Shown here one piece after another: positions 43,402 through 52,138 of a stretch of DNA of 64,000 bases (the first letter of the stretch is position 1; each line of letters starts with the position of its first letter). Location of the stretch: positions 39,714-103,713 of the forward strand of contig CAJUFE010000012.1 of assembly GCA_910585635.1 (NCBI GenBank), given 5' to 3'. The stretch is from an uncultured Lachnospiraceae bacterium. GTDB taxonomy: Bacteria > Bacillota > Clostridia > Lachnospirales > Lachnospiraceae. The notes beneath the pieces are model-generated. The model had not been told where the DNA came from, searched no databases, and was given only the letters and a program-made list of their open reading frames with translations. Made by a program: the position numbers and the translations under genes.

Positions 43402-44268
43402 CTACAGTTTGTTCTCGATCTTCTTGTTCAGCAGTCCTGTAGGCTTCACGAAAAGGACGATGAACAGGATGATGAAGGAAAATGCGTCCCGGTATGCTGT
43501 GGAGATGTAGGCCGCGCCCACCGCCTCCACGATCCTTAGGATCACGCCCCCCAGGAGCGCGCCCCAAAGGTTCCCGATCCCGCCTAAGATCGCCGCCGCA
43601 AAGGCCTTCATGCCGATGGTGGCGCTCATATCCACCCGGGCATAGGTCAGGGGCGCGATCATGATCCCGGCGATCGCCGCCAGACCAGCGCTGATGCCGA
43701 AGGTCAAAAAACGCATGTAGGCCACATTGACCCCCATCATAGCCGCGCCCTCCGCGTCGGAGCTGGCCAGCTGCATGCACTTCCCCACTTTTACACGTGT
43801 AAAGAACAGGTGCAGGCCGGTGATGATCGCCAGGGAGATCAGGATGATCCCGATGCTCTGGGGTGTGATGTTAAAGCTGCCGATCCGGATCAGCTCCTCC
43901 GGGAACATGCTTGGGAACAGCTGGGGGCTGGTCCCCCAGATCACCATGCCGGTGTTCCGCAGGACGTAGGACACGCCCACGGTGGCGATCAGCAGGTTCA
44001 CGAAGGAAGAGAACTTGACCTTGCGCAGGATGATCCTCTCCAGCAAAAAGCCCAGCACCGCCGCACAGGCGATGCCCAAAAGGGCCGCCAGGTAAAAGGG
44101 GATGCCCATCTGGATGAAGGTCAGTGTGATAAAGGTGCCGATCATCATGGTATCGCCGTGGGCGAAGTTCAGCATCCCTAAGGATTTATAGACCATCGTG
44201 ACACCTACCGCCATGAGGGCGTAGAGGCTGCCGTTGGTCAGACCGTTTAAAACCTGTTGGAAAAGCAT
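43402..44268 (-). CDS. livH: Liv-type ABC transporter permease, LivH-like (second system)
   Basis: Permease of 288 residues, eight or nine helices. N-terminus LNGLTNGSLYALMAVGVTMVYK and the FAHGDTMM segment are typical of LivH, as is the loop VGKCMQLASSDAEGAAMMGVN. It is 22 bases downstream of the binding-protein gene. Confidence 0.95.
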   Translation of the reverse strand: MLFQQVLNGLTNGSLYALMAVGVTMVYKSLGMLNFAHGDTMMIGTFITLTFIQMGIPFYLAALLGIACAAVLGFLLERIILRKVKFSSFVNLLIATVGVSYVLRNTGMVIWGTSPQLFPSMFPEELIRIGSFNITPQSIGIILISLAIITGLHLFFTRVKVGKCMQLASSDAEGAAMMGVNVAYMRFLTFGISAGLAAIAGIMIAPLTYARVDMSATIGMKAFAAAILGGIGNLWGALLGGVILRIVEAVGAAYISTAYRDAFSFIILFIVLFVKPTGLLNKKIENKL

Positions 44269-44290
44269 CTATGTAACCTCCTCCCCTGCA

Positions 44291-45505
44291 TCAGTTCTTG
44301 ATGATCTTGTGCTCACCGCCCTCGATCGTGATGATGAGCAGCTCCTTCTCCATGCGCCCGTTCTCGTCAAAGGTAGTGACTCCTGTAACCCCATCCCAGG
44401 AAGTAGAGCCGATATAGCTGTTCAGGACCTCCCCGTCCCGGTAGTCCTTCCCGTCCGCGATGCAGCGCTCTACCGCGTCCTTGATCACATAGACCGCGTC
44501 ATAGGACTGGGGCGCGTTCTGGTCGTAGCCTTCGCCGAAGAGCTCTGTATATTTCTTGTCAAATTCCTGCACCTTCTCATCAGGGTTCGCCGCGTCGAAG
44601 GCCGTGTCGATCATGATGCCCTCCACAGCCGCTCCGCCTAAGTTGGTCAGCTCAGGGGAGTTGTAGCCCTGGCCGATCACCGGATAGCTGATGCCGTACT
44701 GCTGCATCTGCTTGCAGATCATGGCCACCTCAGTGTGATAGCCCCAGAAGATGAAGAAGTCCGGGTCCGCCTGCTGCATCTTGCCCAGCACCACGGAGAA
44801 GTCCGTATCCCCCGCGTTGTAGACCTCGCTGTCCGCCATGGTCAGGTTATAATCGCCGCATACGTTGTTGGCGATGTTGTAGCCGCCTGTGCCAAAATCC
44901 GAGGATTCGTAGAGGATCGCAAAGGTGCTGGCGCCCTTCTCCTGGGCCATATACTTCATGATATCGCGCATGTGGAGCTCGTCGGTGGCGGTCATCTGGT
45001 AGATGTAGTCATTCCCGCTCTGGGTCACTGCCACGTTGGAGGAAGCCGGTGTGATCTGGGGGATCTTCGCCGCCTTGGTGATCTCCATGTTCGCCAGGGT
45101 ACAGGAGGAAGCCTGGGCGCCGATCACGGCGTTGACCTTATCCTGCTCCACCAGCTTCTGCATGGCCGTGACCGATGTGGCCGGGACGCCCTCGTCATCT
45201 ACCTCCGCCAGCGCGATCAAGATCTCCCCGTTGATCCCTCCTGCCGCGTTGATCTCATTGACCGCCATCTCGGTGGCGTTCTTTAGGATCTGGCCGGAGA
45301 CGGCGGAGGAGCCGGAAAGGGGACAGATCAGGCCCAGGGTAAAGGTACCCTCCCCGCCTGCCACAGGCGCTGCCTGGCCCTCTGCCGCCGCTCCTGCCGC
45401 TGCGGTCGTCGTCTGGCCTCCTGCCGCCGGCGCATCCGAGGAGCCGCAGCCTGCCAGACTCCCTGCCATCAAGAGCGCCATCCCCCATGTTAAGAACTTT
45501 TTCAT
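44291..45505 (-). CDS. Branched-chain amino acid-type substrate-binding lipoprotein (second system)
   Basis: Lipoprotein of 404 residues, typical LivK-like length. Signal with lipobox SLAGC and Cys20, then a Gly/Ala-rich linker to about residue 50 and the binding domain LGLICPLSGSSAVSGQ. A GTG at 45508 is directly before the ATG at 45505; GGAGAAAC favours the ATG. A hairpin AGTGTCC/GGACACT (45543-45559) lies in its leader. Ligand unknown. Confidence 0.94.
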   Translation of the reverse strand: MKKFLTWGMALLMAGSLAGCGSSDAPAAGGQTTTAAAGAAAEGQAAPVAGGEGTFTLGLICPLSGSSAVSGQILKNATEMAVNEINAAGGINGEILIALAEVDDEGVPATSVTAMQKLVEQDKVNAVIGAQASSCTLANMEITKAAKIPQITPASSNVAVTQSGNDYIYQMTATDELHMRDIMKYMAQEKGASTFAILYESSDFGTGGYNIANNVCGDYNLTMADSEVYNAGDTDFSVVLGKMQQADPDFFIFWGYHTEVAMICKQMQQYGISYPVIGQGYNSPELTNLGGAAVEGIMIDTAFDAANPDEKVQEFDKKYTELFGEGYDQNAPQSYDAVYVIKDAVERCIADGKDYRDGEVLNSYIGSTSWDGVTGVTTFDENGRMEKELLIITIEGGEHKIIKN

Positions 45506-45605
45506 CACGTTTCTCCTTTCCTATCTCGTATCTTTATGGTCAAGTGTCCCCCGGACACTCGATCTTCTCTAAAATATAGGACGCACTTTCCCACAAAACA
45601 GGAAT

Positions 45606-45624
45606 GGGGCCGCGCCGCGGCCCC
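45606..45624. terminator. GC-rich hairpin between the aminotransferase and binding-protein genes
   Basis: GGGGCCGC and GCGGCCCC are separated by 3 bases. It lies 10 bases after the aminotransferase stop. The T-run is on the plus-strand side, so it may only attenuate the minus-strand transcript. It suggests that the transporter genes can be expressed separately from the two enzyme genes upstream. Confidence 0.5.
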
Positions 45625-45633
45625 TTTTCACTA

Positions 45634-46914
45634 TCACCCTGCGATCTCGGCCGTGATCTTTAAGAATGCATCGATATCGGCATAGGTGTGGCAATGGAGC
45701 GGCGAGATCCGCACGATCCCATGCTGGCCGATCGAGTTCACCTGGCGGGCAGAATACAGGCTGGCATCGGTGCGCTCATGGACCACTACACCTTTGGCCT
45801 CATAAGCCCTGGAAGCCTCCTCACAGGTCAGCTTATCAAAGATGATCGGGACGATCAGATCGCGCTCCGTCAGATCGTCCATCTCCACGGCCACGTTCAC
45901 GCCCTCTAAGTCCAAAAGGCCCTTCACCTGATCGGAGCCATGGAGCAGGCGGTAGAGCAGAGCCCGCTCATGGAGGGTGATCCTGGTCATACCCTCTACA
46001 TACAGCTCTCTCCTGTCCTCGGTGTCCTTGAACTGCTTCCCGATCCAGCACACATAGTCGAAGATCGCGCTGAGCATAGCGTACATCCCCGGTGCGCAGC
46101 CGCCCATCTCCCAGTTGCTCTGCTTCTCTAAGATCAGCTTTCTGTGGGGCAGGTTCATCACACGCTCGGACAGCCAGCCCACGCCCAAGCCTCTGGCGCC
46201 GCCAAACTTATAGGGCGCGAAGTTCACGCAATCCAGTCCCCACTCCTTCATGTCCGTAAGGCCGTGGGGGGTGTGCTGTACAGAGTCGCAGACGATGAAG
46301 ATGTCCGGTTTGATCTTCCTGGCTTCCCGGGCGATGGTCTCGATATCTAAGATCGCGCCGGTGATATTGGAGGTCATGATCACACTCAGCAGGCAGGTAT
46401 CCTGATCGATCAGCTTGATCACATCCTCCGGCTTGATCGTCCCGGTCCTGGGATCGGTCTTGGCCACCCTGAGCTCCTTGCCGAACTTCTTTGCCGGGAC
46501 CGCGCAGCCGTCATATGCGGAGGGGTGCTCCAGAGCGGTAGTGACCACGTTAGTGCCGGGCACGTTCTCGATGATCGCCTCGGAAACGTCAAAGATGATG
46601 ATGGAGGCCGTCATGGAGGTGCAGATGCAGCCATCCTCTGCGTTGAACATGGTGGAGATATCCTTGCAGGCCTGATCGCGCAGGGTATCTAAGTAGTTGG
46701 AGGCCGCGCCGCCGTGGCCGCCGCAGTTGGGCAGGTCGTCCACCTTCTGGAAGGCCTCGCTGGCCGCCTTTAAGCGGAAGGAGCCGCCGGAATTGTCAAA
46801 AAACAGTCTCTTGGTCTTGGTAAATGGGTCCTCGTCTACAAAATAGTACTTCTCACGGACCTGTGCAGTCAGCTCCGCCGGCATCAACAGGCCGTTCTTC
46901 AGATCGTCGCTCAT
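45634..46914 (-). CDS. Class V aminotransferase-fold PLP enzyme
   Basis: PLP-dependent enzyme of 426 residues of the cysteine desulfurase/isopenicillin-epimerase-like group. Seen: N-terminal YFVDEDPFTKTKRLFFDNSGG, substrate-loop TALEHPSAYDG, cofactor aspartate in IVCDSVQHTPHG and the PLP lysine in NFAPYKFGGARGLG. The usual SGHK motif is replaced by APYK. Such proteins act on many amino-group substrates; the function cannot be fixed. It follows the M29/NicX-like gene by 50 bases and precedes the second Liv importer. Confidence 0.88.
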   Translation of the reverse strand: MSDDLKNGLLMPAELTAQVREKYYFVDEDPFTKTKRLFFDNSGGSFRLKAASEAFQKVDDLPNCGGHGGAASNYLDTLRDQACKDISTMFNAEDGCICTSMTASIIIFDVSEAIIENVPGTNVVTTALEHPSAYDGCAVPAKKFGKELRVAKTDPRTGTIKPEDVIKLIDQDTCLLSVIMTSNITGAILDIETIAREARKIKPDIFIVCDSVQHTPHGLTDMKEWGLDCVNFAPYKFGGARGLGVGWLSERVMNLPHRKLILEKQSNWEMGGCAPGMYAMLSAIFDYVCWIGKQFKDTEDRRELYVEGMTRITLHERALLYRLLHGSDQVKGLLDLEGVNVAVEMDDLTERDLIVPIIFDKLTCEEASRAYEAKGVVVHERTDASLYSARQVNSIGQHGIVRISPLHCHTYADIDAFLKITAEIAG

Positions 46915-46964
46915 CTCTTATCCCTCTCTTTTCTTCTTAAAGCGCTTTTTAGTTTTCCTGCCGG

Positions 46965-47927
46965 TCAGTCAAAGACTACCTTGCCATGGTCGAAGATCAC
47001 CTTGCCGTCCAGCTCGATGGTGGGATCCTTGAACATCATATCGATATGTAAGATAAAATCCTGGTTGTCGGTCTCGTTATTCCCCAGGGCCACGTGGACA
47101 TAGCCGCTGCAGCCCTCATCCTCCAGCATCCTGCCGCAGAGAGAGGCATCCGGGTTCAATCCGATCCCGATCTCCCCCACCCGGTACATCCGGGGATCAT
47201 AGACCTTGGCCAGCTCTGCGGCAAACCGCTCTGCTTCCTCGCCGCCCTCGATCTTGGTGACAAAGCTGTTCTCCACATAGAGGGTGATCGGTTCCTTTAA
47301 CACACCCATAGCCGGATGGGTGATGCTGCCGTCCACCACGATCTTCCCGTGAGCGGTCCCCGGGATCGCGCCGGAAGCCATCTCGATATCCGGCGGCGAG
47401 CAGGTCTCACCCGGGTTCCTGACCATGCCGTACTGGGGGAACAGCTTATGCCCCTTGATGCTGGCATAGTAATCGGTCCCCGCCTCTGTGGTGATGTGGA
47501 TCTGATCGCCGTCCTTCATGCTTTTTAACATCTGGTCCACATACTTCCGGTCTGCCTCAAAATCCGTATAGAGACCGCCTCTCTCCAGCATCTCGATGCT
47601 GTAATCGCAACAGTTCAAGTCTCTGGCGCCTGCAGCACACGCGTCCCTTCTGGCATGGCTGTGGGATAAGGAAAACTTGGTGGCACGAAATATGACATCC
47701 GCCTTCAGCATCGCGGCGGCTACCAGCGGGGTGGGTTCCTCCCCATGCATCTTCCTGGGCTCCATCATGACCATCGTTTTGTTGGGGAACTCCTCCGCCG
47801 CATCCCAGAGCGCCATCCCGATCTCCAGGCTGTCCGTGTCGGTAACGATCAGGATATCCTCCTCCGGTTTACAATCCGCGCAGATCGTCAGGAGGCGTCT
47901 GCATGCTTCATAGATCTTCTTTGCCAT
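46965..47927 (-). CDS. M29 aminopeptidase/NicX-like metalloenzyme
   Basis: Protein of 320 residues related to M29 leucyl aminopeptidase (AmpT) and 2,5-dihydroxypyridine dioxygenase (NicX). Metal ligands are suggested by VHVALGNNETD and ILHIDMMFKDPTIELDG (H-x-D) near the C-terminus and by an acidic ENSFVTKIEGG. The two activities (aminopeptidase or ring-opening dioxygenase) cannot be separated from motifs. The gene is shorter than most M29 peptidases (around 370-410), closer to NicX-like proteins. The ATG at 47927 has AGGAG. First gene of the LacI-2-controlled operon. Confidence 0.85.
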   Translation of the reverse strand: MAKKIYEACRRLLTICADCKPEEDILIVTDTDSLEIGMALWDAAEEFPNKTMVMMEPRKMHGEEPTPLVAAAMLKADVIFRATKFSLSHSHARRDACAAGARDLNCCDYSIEMLERGGLYTDFEADRKYVDQMLKSMKDGDQIHITTEAGTDYYASIKGHKLFPQYGMVRNPGETCSPPDIEMASGAIPGTAHGKIVVDGSITHPAMGVLKEPITLYVENSFVTKIEGGEEAERFAAELAKVYDPRMYRVGEIGIGLNPDASLCGRMLEDEGCSGYVHVALGNNETDNQDFILHIDMMFKDPTIELDGKVIFDHGKVVFD

Positions 47928-48022
47928 TTTAAAAGCTCCTTTCTCCTTTTTCCCATTTTTTGCATGGCTTCTCATGGATGTTTTCTATAACTAAAGGGTT
48001 TGATACCTTTGGTCATCATTAG

Positions 48023-48034
48023 TTACTCGTGTAA
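48023..48034. promoter_or_regulatory. LacI-type operator O1
   Basis: TTACTCGTGTAA is near-palindromic around a central CG (TTAC-WCGW-GTAA), the form of LacI-family operators. It lies 96 bases upstream of the M29/NicX-like start. Confidence 0.6.
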
Positions 48035-48215
48035 ATATCGTCCAAAAAAATATCGATCCTATTTTCTTTTTTTAATGCCATCAGATACTATACAATATCC
48101 CTGATCATATCAGATAAATCTGGTGGATATTCGGAATGATCATGATATATCATTTTTTTATCGATCTTTTTTTATCTATTATATCCTTTGCTTGCCTATA
48201 TGTTACCATATTTTT

Positions 48216-48227
48216 TTACTCGTGTAA
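48216..48227. promoter_or_regulatory. LacI-type operator O2
   Basis: An exact second copy of TTACTCGTGTAA, 193 bases from O1, flanked by T and A (TTTACTCGTGTAAA). O1 and O2 in one 369-base gap (47928-48296) could support DNA looping. The rest of the gap has no gene. Confidence 0.6.
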
Positions 48228-48272
48228 ATACCCTTTTTTTAAAAATCCGCACTTTTTGCGGGTCATATCCTG

Positions 48273-48308
48273 CACAAAAAAAGAGAGCGCAGCATCTCAT
48301 GCACTCTC
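48273..48308 (-). terminator. Rho-independent terminator at the end of the LacI-2 gene
   Basis: GAGAGCGC (48283-48290) pairs with GCACTCTC (48301-48308), one mismatch, and is followed on the minus strand by eight T. It overlaps the last codons of the gene at 48297. Confidence 0.75.
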
Positions 48309-49289
48309 CCGCACCACCAGGGAGGTCTCCAGGAACACATCCTCCACCGGCTCCTTCTGGATCAGCTTCAGCATCGTATCCACCAGACACCTGGCAAAAT
48401 CCTCCTTTGAAAAATCCACACTGGACAGCTGGGGCGACACGATCTCCGCCAGAAAGGTATTATCCATCCCCACCACGGCCAGATCCTCCGGCACCCGCAG
48501 CCCCAGCTTCTTGACATACTGCATGATATTCCCGGCCAGATGGTCGTCCCCCGCTACGATCGCCGTGGGGCGGTCCGCTAGCTTTCCGGAAAAGACCAGA
48601 TCGAAGATCGTGGAGCAGATCGTCTGCACGGAATCCGTGTTCCGGCAGACCAGGCTCTCCTCATACGTGTAGCCGTTCTCCTCCAGGGCATCCTTATAGC
48701 CCCTCTCCCGGTAGCCCTTTTTCAGGTTCATATTGTACCGGAGGGGCGGCGCCAGGATGATCCTCTTATGCCCCTTGGCGATCAGATAGCCCACGGTCTT
48801 GCGGATGCTCCCATAGATATCCGGCGCCACGGTGACGATATTGGGCTCTAAAAAGCTGTAATCCCTTGTCTTATACAGGACCACCGGGATACCCGCCTTG
48901 GCGATCTCATTGAGCTGGCTGGCCGTATAGCGGTTGGACAGCATGAACACGCCGTCAAACCGTCCCTCGATCAGCATCTGGATAAAATCCGCCCCATCGC
49001 GGCTGTAACAGTGGGAGACAAAATATCCCTGGTCAAAGAACAGGTTCTCCGCGATATCCAGCCAGTCATTGCGCAGGTTATCGCAGACAAAGGCGATCTG
49101 CATGGACCGGTTGGTCTTCAAGCTCCTGGCATACAGGTTCGGCCTGTAGTTCAGCTCCTGGATCGCCTTCCGGACGGCCAGGGTCTTCTCCTCACTGACA
49201 TATTTCGTCTGGTTGATCACATAGGAGACCACCGCCGGGGAGACCCCCGCTAATGCTGCCACATCATCCCGCGTGACCTTTTTTTTCAT
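48297..49289 (-). CDS. LacI-family transcriptional regulator 2
   Basis: Regulator of 330 residues. Helix-turn-helix VTRDDVAALAGVSPAVVSYVIN and hinge AIQELNYRPNLYARSLK are typical. The sensor domain ends VGMDNTFLAEIVSPQLSSVDF. The ATG at 49289 has AAAGGGAGG. Its start is preceded by a 40-base repeat array. It is transcribed toward the M29/NicX operon, with the O1 and O2 palindromes between. It is the likely repressor of that operon and of the ThrE-like exporter. Confidence 0.93.
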   Translation of the reverse strand: MKKKVTRDDVAALAGVSPAVVSYVINQTKYVSEEKTLAVRKAIQELNYRPNLYARSLKTNRSMQIAFVCDNLRNDWLDIAENLFFDQGYFVSHCYSRDGADFIQMLIEGRFDGVFMLSNRYTASQLNEIAKAGIPVVLYKTRDYSFLEPNIVTVAPDIYGSIRKTVGYLIAKGHKRIILAPPLRYNMNLKKGYRERGYKDALEENGYTYEESLVCRNTDSVQTICSTIFDLVFSGKLADRPTAIVAGDDHLAGNIMQYVKKLGLRVPEDLAVVGMDNTFLAEIVSPQLSSVDFSKEDFARCLVDTMLKLIQKEPVEDVFLETSLVVRESA

Positions 49290-49308
49290 ATCCCCACACC
49301 TCCCTTTC

Positions 49309-49450
49309 CGGACGGGCACCCTCTGGATGTACATGTCCTCTGGATCCACACGCCGGCCCTCCCGGGATGCACATGCCTTCTGGAGCCACGCGCCGGCTCT
49401 CCCGGGATGCACATGCCTTCTGGATGCGCGACCCGGCACCCCCTGGATGC
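49309..49450. repeat. Imperfect 40-bp tandem repeat
   Basis: Units of about 40 bases around CGCCGGCCCTCCCGGGATGC and CATGCCTTCTGGA occur roughly three times between the LacI-2 and ThrE-like genes. The first copy is the most diverged. Confidence 0.75.
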
Positions 49451-49451
49451 G

Positions 49452-49916
49452 CTATGACCACCACAACGTATGCCGCAGCACATAGATCCGTAAATTCCGC
49501 AAGAACTTCGCCAGGTACGAGGCCAGGATGATCCCCAGGGCGATCGCCCCCGCTTCCAGCAGGACCTGGTCCGACGCATTCCCAAATCCCGCATACTGCC
49601 GCTGCACCAGATAGGACATGGTGTAATACAGATCCCCTCCGGGGATCTCCGGGATCAGCATGGGCACCAGCATGAGGATCACCGGTGTCTTCAAGATCCT
49701 GGCGGAAAGCTCGCTTAAGGATGCCACAAATAAGCTGGCGGCGAACAGCCCTATGAACATCCCGTAGCCATTGGCGACGCACAGCAGGTAGACCGCCCAG
49801 CCCAGCCCGCTGCCGACCGCGATCCAGGAGAGCTTCCGGTCAAAAACACCGAACAGGACCGCGAACCCCACCGAGCCGATCACCCCCATCAAGGTCTGGA
49901 TCACGTACGTCCTCAT
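49452..49916 (-). CDS. Threonine/serine exporter family protein, small subunit (ThrE_2 type)
   Basis: Membrane protein of 154 residues with four or five helices. It corresponds to the DUF3815/ThrE_2 half. Recognisable segments are FAVLFGVFDRKLSWIAVGSG and ILMLVPMLIPEIPGGDLYYT. It overlaps the upstream ThrE gene by 4 bases (ATGA). The two halves, fused in ThrE of Corynebacterium, are separate here, as in most Firmicutes. Confidence 0.9.
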   Translation of the reverse strand: MRTYVIQTLMGVIGSVGFAVLFGVFDRKLSWIAVGSGLGWAVYLLCVANGYGMFIGLFAASLFVASLSELSARILKTPVILMLVPMLIPEIPGGDLYYTMSYLVQRQYAGFGNASDQVLLEAGAIALGIILASYLAKFLRNLRIYVLRHTLWWS

Positions 49917-50719
49917 ACGCCACCTCCGAACAGCAGGATGATCGCAAATCCCATAGCCACCGCGATCGCCTTTAGGAGGGCTTCACTCATATTTAAGAGC
50001 CCGCTGATCATATCGCCATTGATCATATCCCGAAGGGAGTTGGTGAGCTGTATCCCGGGGATCACCAGCATGATGTTCCCGATCATGATCTTATCCGGGT
50101 GCACCCCGATCCCCGCGCCCACCAGCGCCGACACCACAAAGGCCGTAATCGCGCTGCAGATCATGTTCTGGAGGATGCTGTTCAGCTTGAGCGCCGCGCT
50201 CACCCGCAGGACCGAGAACAGGACCGCGCCTGAGAGCGCTGCCGCAAGACCGTCGGCTGCGGATCCCCCAAAGAAAATGGAGAGGGAGGCCGAGATCATC
50301 ATATACATCCCCAGCTTCAAGAGCACCTGGTCCCGCTCTCCCTCCTGTATCCTCCCGACCTCCTCCTTTAGCGCCCCCAGGCTCACCGGCGCTGTACAGA
50401 TCCGCCGGGACAGGGCATTGACCGCCTCCACCACCCCAAGATCCGTATCCCGCTCCCGGATCCGCCGTGTCTGCGTCATGGTCCTCCCGTCCGGGAGCAT
50501 GGCGCTGACGATGATGCTGGAGGTGATGGTGAACACATCTGTGCGGACAAAGCCATAGGCCCTGCACAGACGCCCGATCGTATCTTCCACACGGTTTACC
50601 TCTGCCCCATGCATGAGCAGGAGCTCACCGATATCCATGACAGCCGAGAGGCAGCGGCCCATCTCCTCTGCATCGCCGCCATGGACCACTGCCTCCCCAG
50701 ATCCCACTACATCGTCCAT
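49913..50719 (-). CDS. Threonine/serine exporter family protein, large subunit (ThrE/DUF1212 type)
   Basis: Protein of 268 residues. A hydrophilic N-terminal domain (about 1-105, with LLLMHGAEVNRVEDTIGRLC and VFTITSSIIVS) precedes five or so helices. The family exports threonine, serine or small peptides. The ATG at 50719 has GAGGATGAG; a TTG at 50758 is in frame without site. Operator-like O3 lies 80 bases upstream. Confidence 0.9.
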   Translation of the reverse strand: MDDVVGSGEAVVHGGDAEEMGRCLSAVMDIGELLLMHGAEVNRVEDTIGRLCRAYGFVRTDVFTITSSIIVSAMLPDGRTMTQTRRIRERDTDLGVVEAVNALSRRICTAPVSLGALKEEVGRIQEGERDQVLLKLGMYMMISASLSIFFGGSAADGLAAALSGAVLFSVLRVSAALKLNSILQNMICSAITAFVVSALVGAGIGVHPDKIMIGNIMLVIPGIQLTNSLRDMINGDMISGLLNMSEALLKAIAVAMGFAIILLFGGGV

Positions 50720-50798
50720 ATCCTCATCCTCTTCTATCTTTTTGCCGCTGATGATCAAGGGCTGTAACTGATATCAGTGGATATTATAAACCATATAG

Positions 50799-50810
50799 TT
50801 ACTCGTGTCA
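50799..50810. promoter_or_regulatory. LacI-type operator O3
   Basis: TTACTCGTGTCA differs from O1 and O2 by one base. It lies in the gap upstream of the ThrE-like exporter genes, at the same distance range (80 bases) from the start codon as O1. Confidence 0.55.
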
Positions 50811-50815
50811 ATACA

Positions 50816-52138
50816 TCATTTTCCCGCCAGCGCCTCTTCCTGCAGCTGGTCGAACTCCGCCATGCACGCCTCCACGGTAGCACCGTCCAGCAGCTCACGC
50901 ACGATCAGACAGGTGTTCCCCCACTGCTCCACCTTCATCCCCGCGTTAGAGCCCAGCACATAGATGCCGGCCTGGATCCTCTCATTTAAAGGCTTTAGGG
51001 CCGGGATACATCCCACCTCCACATTCTTGGAGGGCGAGATGACCTTGTTGGTCTCCGCGTAGAGCCGGAGCGCCTCCTCGGAGACCATCACATCCAGCAC
51101 CTCCATGGCCTCCTCCGCATGCTCTGCGCCTGCGCCTACCGCGATGCCGGTCATAGGCATGACCGGCATCTGTCCCCGGCTGCTGGGAAAACCGATGACC
51201 TCCATGTGGAAATCCGGCGCCCCATAGGCGGTGTCCGCGTTGGCCGCGCCCCAGTAGGCCATGACGATCGGGGTCTTTTGAGCCAGGAAATCCGCCCTCT
51301 CCCCTTCGATCGCCTCGCTGACGAGCGCCTTTTCGGCATCGATATAGCCGCGGTCGATCAGCTCCTTAAGGAAAAGGAAGCCAGGGCGCATATAGTCGCT
51401 GTACTTGCGCTCCCCGCTGTTGAGGGCCGCGATCTGGGCTTCTGTATCCCCTCCGTTGTACAGATCCGCATAGGCGATGGCGAACACAAAGTTCTCCAGC
51501 CACCAGCGGTTAGCGCCTATGGGGGTCTCGATCCCGTTCTCCTTGAACACGCGGCAGCATTCCAGGAACTCCTCCGGTGTTTCCGGCAGCGCGAGGCCAT
51601 ATCGGTCGAACAGGTCCTTATTGACAAATAGGCCGTAAGCCACCACCTCCTGAGGGATCGCCACCAGCTTCCCGTCCACCGTGTTCGCTATCTTGATGAT
51701 CTCCCGCAGGTCCTTCGCGCTGTCCAGCCCGGACAGATCCATCAGCGCGCCCTCAGCGCCCAGCGCGAGGATCGTATCCGGGTTCAGCAGATACAGATCG
51801 TCCATATCATTGCGCACCCGTTCGATCGTCACCTCATCATAGGTCTTATCCTGATAGTCCTCCGCCGTGTAGGTCATATAGTCCACCTGCACGCCCAGTC
51901 TCTCCTCTGCCAGGCAGACCGTCTGCTCCATGGCGTTCCTGGCAACATTCTCGCTGTTCGGATCGGTCTTCTCCATGGGGCTGAACAAGTCCACCACCCG
52001 GACCTCCTCTTCATCGGGTGTAAGGAGGTTCTGACTCTTCTCCTCCCTGCCGCCGCAGGCTGCGGACAAAGCCGCTATCATCCCTGCCAGACAGACTGCA
52101 GCCGCTTTTTTATCCCTCCAACTCCTAGCGCCTTTCAT
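50816..52138 (-). CDS. Extracellular solute-binding lipoprotein, family 1, partner of the histidine kinase
   Basis: Lipoprotein of 440 residues. Signal with lipobox LSAAC and Cys28, then a fold of the sugar-type SBP_bac_1 family. The segment FVNKDLFDRYGLALPETPEEFLECCRVFKENG (here FVNKDLFDRYGLALPETP) is characteristic of that family. Its start lies 14 bases inside the histidine kinase gene, so the two are translationally coupled. No permease or ATPase gene is next to it. A role as an extracytoplasmic sensor of a sugar or related compound for the kinase is inferred. Confidence 0.9.
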   Translation of the reverse strand: MKGARSWRDKKAAAVCLAGMIAALSAACGGREEKSQNLLTPDEEEVRVVDLFSPMEKTDPNSENVARNAMEQTVCLAEERLGVQVDYMTYTAEDYQDKTYDEVTIERVRNDMDDLYLLNPDTILALGAEGALMDLSGLDSAKDLREIIKIANTVDGKLVAIPQEVVAYGLFVNKDLFDRYGLALPETPEEFLECCRVFKENGIETPIGANRWWLENFVFAIAYADLYNGGDTEAQIAALNSGERKYSDYMRPGFLFLKELIDRGYIDAEKALVSEAIEGERADFLAQKTPIVMAYWGAANADTAYGAPDFHMEVIGFPSSRGQMPVMPMTGIAVGAGAEHAEEAMEVLDVMVSEEALRLYAETNKVISPSKNVEVGCIPALKPLNERIQAGIYVLGSNAGMKVEQWGNTCLIVRELLDGATVEACMAEFDQLQEEALAGK

